Assembly (NCBI GenBank): GCA_001799975.1
Contig: MGUQ01000018.1
Span: 578-11,730 of the forward strand
Length of the DNA stretch: 11,153 nucleotides
Source of the DNA: Elusimicrobia bacterium RIFCSPLOWO2_01_FULL_54_10
GTDB taxonomy: Bacteria > Elusimicrobiota > Elusimicrobia > 2-02-FULL-39-32
Reading direction: 5' to 3'
The stretch's first letter is position 1; every line of letters begins with the position of its first letter. This document shows positions 7,101-11,153 of the stretch, piece by piece. The notes beneath the pieces were generated by a model. It had not been told where the DNA came from and did not search any database. It saw only the letters and a list, made by a program, of their open reading frames with translations. A program made the translations under genes and the position numbers.

Positions 7101-10100
7101 AACAGAATAATGTACAGTTCGTGACCAAAACCCGGGGATCCAATTCCGGAACATTTCAGGCCATCGCCTCCCAGCCGTCCATCAATGTGGTTGGAGGCTC
7201 CCCCATCGGAGCAGGCTTCACAGAGACGAATTTCATCACTCTGGGCGCTGACCAAATCTCACCTCCGCTCTTGGTGGAACCCAAAGACCAGACCTGGCAG
7301 GGGACAACGGCAGACCGGAACATGTATTTGAGGGTTTTTACTTTGAAATGGGACTCCACAACCTATACCATGCAATACGACACGAGCGCCCAAATTTCAA
7401 AGGATGCTTTTCAGAATATCGAGCAATCAACTTTTTCATTCTCAACGGCAGCGTTCCAGGCGGCCTCATGGAATTATTCATTGTCCAATGTGAATCGCCC
7501 AACCTACTATAATCTCATTATTCCTGCCGGAGCGGCAAGCGTACCAATTTATTACCGCACCTCGACACGGGGAGAGACGGTGCTTTGGATTGAGTATAAC
7601 GGTGATTTTGCATTTGGCGCGTCCACAAGCACTTTCTCCAGGTGGATGAAAATTCTGCCCAATGCTGTGGGCTTCAGCGGTTTAACAGTAAGCCCCGCAA
7701 CGATTTCCCCGGACAATGACGGCGCCGCTGATTTTGCCAACATCAATTTTACCCCAACCAATTCAGACATGCAGTGGCGCGTGAGGATAGGCACGGACCC
7801 TGTGCTTTCCAATCTTACGACCTCAATATCATCCTGGCCAATAAACGTATTCTTGGATTGGTGGGGGTATGGCCAGCCGCCGGGAATCACCTGGTACGGC
7901 ACTGATTTCTCCGGACGCCCGCTTTCCAGCGGAACCTACATCGTCAGGCTTGAGGACTCCGCGGGAACGGTGGTTTCTTCCACAACTCTCACGATCCAGT
8001 CGGCATTTCTGGATGTTTATGTGGAAAAGAGCGGCGGAGGCCCCGCTGTAGTAGGCGCGGATGTCACGGTCAACGGCCAGAGCGGCGGCGGCTACATTTA
8101 TCGGACAGGCCGCACGGGCGCCAACGGCATTGCGCGAATTTGGGGATTGAAAGCTGGCAATATAGTGACGGCCAACGCAAATTATTATGATTTTGCCTCC
8201 GCAAAAAGTTTTTACGGAAGCCACATCGGCCAACCCATCTTTTCCACAGGCACATCCTGCACCGTGACCTTTTCCGAGCCCGCCCGCATCCGGGTTCACG
8301 CCAGCCTTCCCCTGGGGTCGGAAAGCACCTATGACCAATGGGGCGGCGTGAATGTGACGGACAATTCCAGCGGCTTTTCCGCGGGGTTTGGCTCGCTCCG
8401 CATCCCCAACAACAGCCTCGAATCCGACGACGGCTGGAACTACACGGGTTTCCCCAGCTCCTGGACAACTCTTAACGTGACGGCCGCTGGCGGCGGGACA
8501 AGCTTTAAAATCAGGGTGGACGCTTATGGATTCACTCCCGTGGAATTCAATGCCACCGTTGCGGGCGGCTCCACGGCTGATTTTGTCGTGAATCTCGTTA
8601 AAAAGCCCAGAATTTACGGCATGATCGTGCTCCCGTCAACGAATTCAATTTCCTCCTACGGCACCTGGGTGTCCGTGGAAGGCAGAAAATCCACCCAAAC
8701 CTTCCCCACGGCCTGGGGCGGAGCATGGTTTCCTGCGCCTCAGGCGGGCATCACTCCCAAAGGGACAGGGTACTTCACCCTGGATGTGGACCTGGCCTCC
8801 ACCTATTTGATCAAAGCCCGGGCGCAGGGCATCGGCACCATTCAAACATCCGTTCTTGTGGGCACCAACAGCGTGGGTTCCCTTCAGGTGGACGATACCA
8901 ACACAGTGGAAGGCGGCAACAAGGTGGTGGGCGGCGTGACTCTGGCTTTCAGCACCACGGTTCCTCCGGGCATCACGGGAAACATCACCGTGGATGGAGA
9001 TACTATGGACAAGAGCAATCCCATGACGCTTTATCTCAACGCATTTAGCCCCACAAACTACTCGTATGCTTTCATCCAGAGCACGGTGGCGACGCACGGT
9101 TCCACATCTACGGTTCGATATGAGATCAAGGGGGTGGAAGACGGCGAATACCAAATGTTTACTTACCTGGAAGGGTTTGAACTCTCTACCGGCAGCCGGA
9201 GAAATGTCACCGTGGTCAACGGTCGCGGGGACCTGAGCATCACCCTGAAAAAATTCTCCGGCTCCGCCAAAGTGTTTTTCTCCACCGGCTCGAATCTGGC
9301 CAGTTCATTCGACAAGATTTCCTTGCGGGTGGGTGGAACCGGCGTCAGCTTTTCAACGGACAGTGCGACTCAGGGATACCCGTCATATAAATATTATTTA
9401 TCCAGCGGAGAGGTCACCATTCCCAACCTTGGAACTGGTTTCTATGACTTTTCAGCTGCTTACAAGAACCGGTATTTGACAAAAAAGATGAACATCTTGA
9501 ACGGGCAAAATGTGAGCATGCACTTTGATTTTACCCAAGATGTCTTCACCGTCACCGGCACCGTCAAGGTTCAGGCGTTCACTTATGGAGTCACGCAGGC
9601 TTTCCAGTCCGGCATCCGTATCAATACCGTGGGCGACCTGGTGGACAGGAGCAAGATTGGCTTTGAACAGATTTATGTGGGATCAGGCAACATCAATGTC
9701 CCGATTGTGCGCATTGAAGCCCATCCCAAAGATCGCGGTAATTTCGGCCAGGGCATATCCAACTTTGTGAGCGTAGGCAGTTCGGGCAATGTGGGGAATG
9801 CCGGAGGATTCAGCGGATCGCAATTTAATTCGGGCCAGGTGCGCTTTGGTATCGTTGATTCATCCGGCAACTGGACGATTGACAACCTGCTTCCGGGCGT
9901 CTATGTCTTGAGGCATCCCGTGGATTTGGACCGGGGGGCCTCATATTACACCTCTACCGTGGGCGGAAGTTTTGAGACGAACGCCTCCGATGTTGCCAAT
10001 GAGCAGAAAACGGTTTTGATATCTACCATGGGTGTGATCACGGTCATCGAACCTCAGGGCGGAAATCTGGAGTTTACTTATGAAGGCGGGTCCCAGGTGA

Positions 10101-11153
10101 GCGGGCAAATTTTGCTTCCGTCCAATGTCGCCTCGGATACCCGGTTCATGACCCTGGTCGTTTTGAACAACCGCAAGGAAATCGTGAGCTGGCAGTCCAT
10201 CTATTTGAATGGAAACTCCGCAAACTATAACCTAACGAACTTGGGAGACGGGGATTATACCCTGATATTAAACGACGAGAAAAAAGGGAATGAAAGCAAT
10301 CCCGATTCCTTCGTTCAAAACACCACCCCCGGTCAGGCCGCCTTTAATTATGAAAAATATGTCGCCCGGCCATTGGGAGTTTCCATCAAGGGCTCCAACC
10401 TCACGGGCCAGAACATCCAGCTTGAGCGCGCCGGGTTCATCGAAGGCAAAATCGCCGTTGTGCGCATCTCCAGCAGCGGCGTGAAATCCACGGAACTGAT
10501 CACGGACAACAACAAGAGCCTTTTGCCGTCCAATTTTCAGGTGTTTGCCTTCCAGGATTCCATCAACCGGGAAGCCAAAACTCCCGATTCGCAATGCCAG
10601 GGTAACAACTGTTCTCTCGTGATCGATTCCACCAAAGGAACTTTCAGAATTTCCCGGTTGTTCCCAAATATAGATACCAACCTTTTCCTTGGCGCTTCGG
10701 ACACCAATAACGGCGGCGTCCAGAACGAACTGGGCCAGGGCAAGCTTAGCGTGGCTTCAGTCGAAAAGACGGGGTATACGGTGAGCCCCGGCCAGGTCCT
10801 GGATGTCGGAACCATTGAACTCCAGCAGGGTTTGACGATAACGGGTTCGGTGCAGGGGTTGACCGTGTTGGGAGCAACCATTCCCGTTGCCAATGTCCGA
10901 ATCGAGACGAAGCCTGTTGGAATCCACCGGACCGGCCCCTCCACTTTTACCGATGAAAAGGGCAGTTTCACTATCTCCGGGTTAAATCCGGACACCCGCT
11001 ACTACAATTTCATCTTCGCGGCCAGGGACGAGCGCGGGGACAATTCCGTTGATTTTGACGCGTTTTCGGGTCTCACGGGCATCGCGCTTCAGAAGGACTA
11101 CGCCGAAAAGGTCAAGAGAAACGTGGATATCAGAAAATCTACGAATACGGTGG
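4175..11153 (+). CDS. Giant modular secreted/cell-surface protein, 3'-truncated (at least 2326 residues)
   Basis: The frame from ATG 4175 has no stop up to the window edge (2326 codons plus one base). Residues 1-31 form a signal peptide: basic start, hydrophobic FLLVLGLFL, cleavage likely after ASPASA. Then come three PPC-like modules (W90, W364, W630), the first followed by an Ig-like domain (about 185-320) and the others by fibronectin-III-like domains (about 460-580 and 725-845). Next come beta-rich stretches, a FlgD-Ig-like domain (about 1170-1265), carboxypeptidase-regulatory-like units (about 1279-1330 and 2221-2290), and long unassigned beta-rich, Ser/Thr/Gly-rich sequence. No enzymatic domain is recognisable. 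Composition suggests an adhesin, matrix or surface-filament protein. The C-terminus, where a sorting or anchoring signal would lie, is not visible. The start is set by the signal peptide, as no strong SD is present. Its own promoter and paired operators precede it. Confidence 0.93.
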   Translation, partial: MKSKPQLKRTGFLLVLGLFLSPGFFASPASAAVNDNIVNAVDLRDQNTVSYSTVTPNFVVSTAAFPTTTANQALESGEDGGCRTVSRSVWYKYVSTTAMILNMDTIGSDYDTVLGVWKATSTMVALMSGLSQQVACDDDSAGNVKSKITNVSLSRNTTYFFQLSAYSSGGSGGTLVFTATFTPTTEDLAPPSASIQQPGPNIPTLTNLPYILGNVSDNVGVSRVSVKMSSGGAEGLGPTSSHFDFYLWSWVMNCSTCSGDAYLYSGVNSSTTTWDKYLPTLVDGSSYFIRVTAYDSSGNSTAFDQINSTFIFSSPNVPNDSYLNPKIIKSTDVPYVDISTTTSATYSTQISPSCSYGAANRDVWYKYISTSTSGLEVRTLGSNHNTILAVWRSTGETPGANPPYAIPVSTAGDLACSHPYTSDAYASIQLQNTVTYFFQVMSDYGNGGQLKFNLSLQDTDATPPSPVTTLSATGDVNPGSVKLQWTAVGDDGGVGRASSYDIRFATIAISNLFTSFSSMTPITSSPTFVSNPTPSTAAAVQTQYLYGLPYKTTVYFLIRTYDESFNSSLSNAATAFVPGTLDAAANLSLSLATSVVSVPYSDEKLVTSGAGADWPPPCGPYIYGTDRNYWFKYISAATTNYVANTFNSNFDTVLTVYSSTGSINPANVPIPSSGTSLGCSNNELGTQQSRVNFSAIQGTTYYFQVMKQAGVNGTLRFQLGAADSIKPGSITSLVAQPGAQNGEVNLSWIEPADDGYAGSPVSGYLVRYSSASSISSTNFDSTGTVFNVEAFPLYQNSPVAVLPGAIVNYVVRNLTQGSTYWFSVRSMDTSGNVSNPSNSPFARSMAPTAQPGDGEGSIQIRDAGGSNILTSVPISSNIPTINMRFTVGASSMAFGGRISIRFPEYWTPPCFGCGPNPGLVTVSTITASIPVSQLSVEQDYSDYTGRTVMVKVSSTILNAGDIINIAYSNVNTQYNKQNNVQFVTKTRGSNSGTFQAIASQPSINVVGGSPIGAGFTETNFITLGADQISPPLLVEPKDQTWQGTTADRNMYLRVFTLKWDSTTYTMQYDTSAQISKDAFQNIEQSTFSFSTAAFQAASWNYSLSNVNRPTYYNLIIPAGAASVPIYYRTSTRGETVLWIEYNGDFAFGASTSTFSRWMKILPNAVGFSGLTVSPATISPDNDGAADFANINFTPTNSDMQWRVRIGTDPVLSNLTTSISSWPINVFLDWWGYGQPPGITWYGTDFSGRPLSSGTYIVRLEDSAGTVVSSTTLTIQSAFLDVYVEKSGGGPAVVGADVTVNGQSGGGYIYRTGRTGANGIARIWGLKAGNIVTANANYYDFASAKSFYGSHIGQPIFSTGTSCTVTFSEPARIRVHASLPLGSESTYDQWGGVNVTDNSSGFSAGFGSLRIPNNSLESDDGWNYTGFPSSWTTLNVTAAGGGTSFKIRVDAYGFTPVEFNATVAGGSTADFVVNLVKKPRIYGMIVLPSTNSISSYGTWVSVEGRKSTQTFPTAWGGAWFPAPQAGITPKGTGYFTLDVDLASTYLIKARAQGIGTIQTSVLVGTNSVGSLQVDDTNTVEGGNKVVGGVTLAFSTTVPPGITGNITVDGDTMDKSNPMTLYLNAFSPTNYSYAFIQSTVATHGSTSTVRYEIKGVEDGEYQMFTYLEGFELSTGSRRNVTVVNGRGDLSITLKKFSGSAKVFFSTGSNLASSFDKISLRVGGTGVSFSTDSATQGYPSYKYYLSSGEVTIPNLGTGFYDFSAAYKNRYLTKKMNILNGQNVSMHFDFTQDVFTVTGTVKVQAFTYGVTQAFQSGIRINTVGDLVDRSKIGFEQIYVGSGNINVPIVRIEAHPKDRGNFGQGISNFVSVGSSGNVGNAGGFSGSQFNSGQVRFGIVDSSGNWTIDNLLPGVYVLRHPVDLDRGASYYTSTVGGSFETNASDVANEQKTVLISTMGVITVIEPQGGNLEFTYEGGSQVSGQILLPSNVASDTRFMTLVVLNNRKEIVSWQSIYLNGNSANYNLTNLGDGDYTLILNDEKKGNESNPDSFVQNTTPGQAAFNYEKYVARPLGVSIKGSNLTGQNIQLERAGFIEGKIAVVRISSSGVKSTELITDNNKSLLPSNFQVFAFQDSINREAKTPDSQCQGNNCSLVIDSTKGTFRISRLFPNIDTNLFLGASDTNNGGVQNELGQGKLSVASVEKTGYTVSPGQVLDVGTIELQQGLTITGSVQGLTVLGATIPVANVRIETKPVGIHRTGPSTFTDEKGSFTISGLNPDTRYYNFIFAARDERGDNSVDFDAFSGLTGIALQKDYAEKVKRNVDIRKSTNTV
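4220..4249 (+). terminator. Intrinsic-terminator-like hairpin inside the signal-peptide codons
   Basis: CTGGGCTT (4220-4227) and AAGCCCAG (4234-4241) form a perfect 8-bp stem with a 6-nt loop, followed by G and seven T (4243-4249). This has the full form of a Rho-independent terminator. It lies about 55-85 nt after the inferred transcription start and within codons 16-25 of the giant gene. It could end transcripts that are not being translated, or be a by-product of Leu/Phe/Gly codons of the signal peptide. Confidence 0.45.
4340..4725 (+). repeat. PPC-like beta-sandwich module 1
   Basis: This is the first of three related protein modules. Key positions are C82, SVWYKY (88-93), a DTIGSDYDTVLGVW segment, VAC136DDDS and TTYFFQ near the end. 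The pattern WYKY..GS.DTVL.V.....aC......TTY.FQV matches bacterial pre-peptidase C-terminal-type domains. It shares 12- and 15-bp exact DNA matches (4442-4453, 4646-4660) with module 2. Confidence 0.75.
5149..5550 (+). repeat. PPC-like beta-sandwich module 2
   Basis: Key positions are C354, DVWYKYIS (362-369), GSNHNTILAVW, LAC416 and VTYFFQV. The exact DNA matches TGGTACAAATAC (5264-5275) and ACCTATTTCTTCCAG (5477-5491) to module 1 support origin by internal duplication. The central tryptophan lies 274 residues after that of module 1. Confidence 0.75.
5921..6342 (+). repeat. PPC-like beta-sandwich module 3
   Basis: Key positions are C618, NYWFKYIS (628-635), NSNFDTVLTVY, LGC679 and TTYYFQV. 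The Cys-Trp-Cys spacing (12 and 49 residues) is close to modules 1 (8, 46) and 2 (10, 52). It is the most diverged copy at DNA level. Its tryptophan lies 266 residues after that of module 2. Confidence 0.72.
7682..7970 (+). other. FlgD-Ig-like domain within the giant protein
   Basis: Residues 1170-1265 show LTVSPATISPDNDGAAD at the start and WYGTDFSGRPLSSGTYIVRLE at the end. This is the pairing (SPN/DGxxD ... W.G.D..G..L..GTY..R) typical of FlgD-type Ig folds attached to secreted proteins. The usual distal position of such domains makes its mid-protein location slightly unusual. Confidence 0.7.
10835..11035 (+). other. Carboxypeptidase-regulatory-like beta-sandwich unit near the visible C-terminus
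   Basis: Residues about 2221-2287 read as a typical unit: ITGSVQG....IPVANVRIET, then TFTDEKGSFTISGLNPDTRYYNFIF. The pattern G.V......PV..V.V......T...G.F.I.GL.PG.Y defines these small pre-albumin-like domains. Related, more diverged units with NLLPGVYVLR and GLKAG occur at about residues 1905-1920 and 1320-1326. Confidence 0.6.

Noticed and set aside
8725..9048. 107-codon + strand frame inside the giant gene
   Set aside because: It is in another frame of the continuous 4175 reading frame, and its His/Gly/Ser-rich translation looks like a frame shadow.

Overview
The window looks like a chromosomal piece of a Gram-negative-type bacterium with moderate to fairly high GC. Everything recognisable is on the + strand. 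The order ispA, dxs, tlyA, the HEAT-repeat gene and the very long Ser/Thr-rich secreted beta-sandwich protein would fit an uncultured lineage such as Omnitrophota or Elusimicrobiota. That placement is an impression from gene style and is weak.

Layout. (1) Bases 1-3293 carry an isoprenoid-precursor operon: the 3' part of a short-chain polyprenyl diphosphate synthase (ispA), a complete 1-deoxy-D-xylulose-5-phosphate synthase (dxs), and a TlyA-family S4/FtsJ rRNA 2'-O-methyltransferase. The tlyA frame is open from a TTG at 2559 to 3293 except for one in-frame TAG at 2736-2738, between the S4 domain and the methyltransferase domain. (2) Bases 3292-3383 hold a good Shine-Dalgarno (AAGGAG), then a compact 71-bp element with perfect 14-bp terminal inverted repeats (CACATCACCTACTT / AAGTAGGTGATGTG) and 5-bp direct repeats (ATGAT). 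Removing the element and one repeat restores AAGGAG-ACCCC-ATG in front of the next gene, so it seems to have inserted exactly at a start codon. (3) Bases 3379-4074 encode a HEAT-repeat protein. (4) Bases 4075-4174 are a regulatory region: two Crp/Fnr-type palindromes 22 bp apart, then a TTGACA / 17 bp / extended -10 promoter. (5) From 4175 to the window end, one reading frame of at least 2326 codons stays open. It encodes a giant exported protein with a signal peptide, three PPC-like beta-sandwich modules alternating with Ig/fibronectin-III-like domains, a FlgD-Ig-like domain, and a long beta-rich tail with carboxypeptidase-regulatory-like units. Its stop codon lies outside the window. Bases 4220-4249, inside its signal-peptide codons, look like an intrinsic terminator (8-bp stem plus seven T).

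How the parts fit together. ispA and dxs supply isoprenoid precursors, and tlyA is a frequent operon partner of them. The HEAT gene was probably translated with this operon, because its original SD overlaps the tlyA stop; its start is now separated from that SD by the inserted element. The giant gene has its own promoter and appears separately controlled. The points most worth checking are the amber codon in tlyA, the start-codon insertion with its leader ORF and foldable right arm, and the regulated promoter plus terminator-like hairpin at the head of the giant gene.
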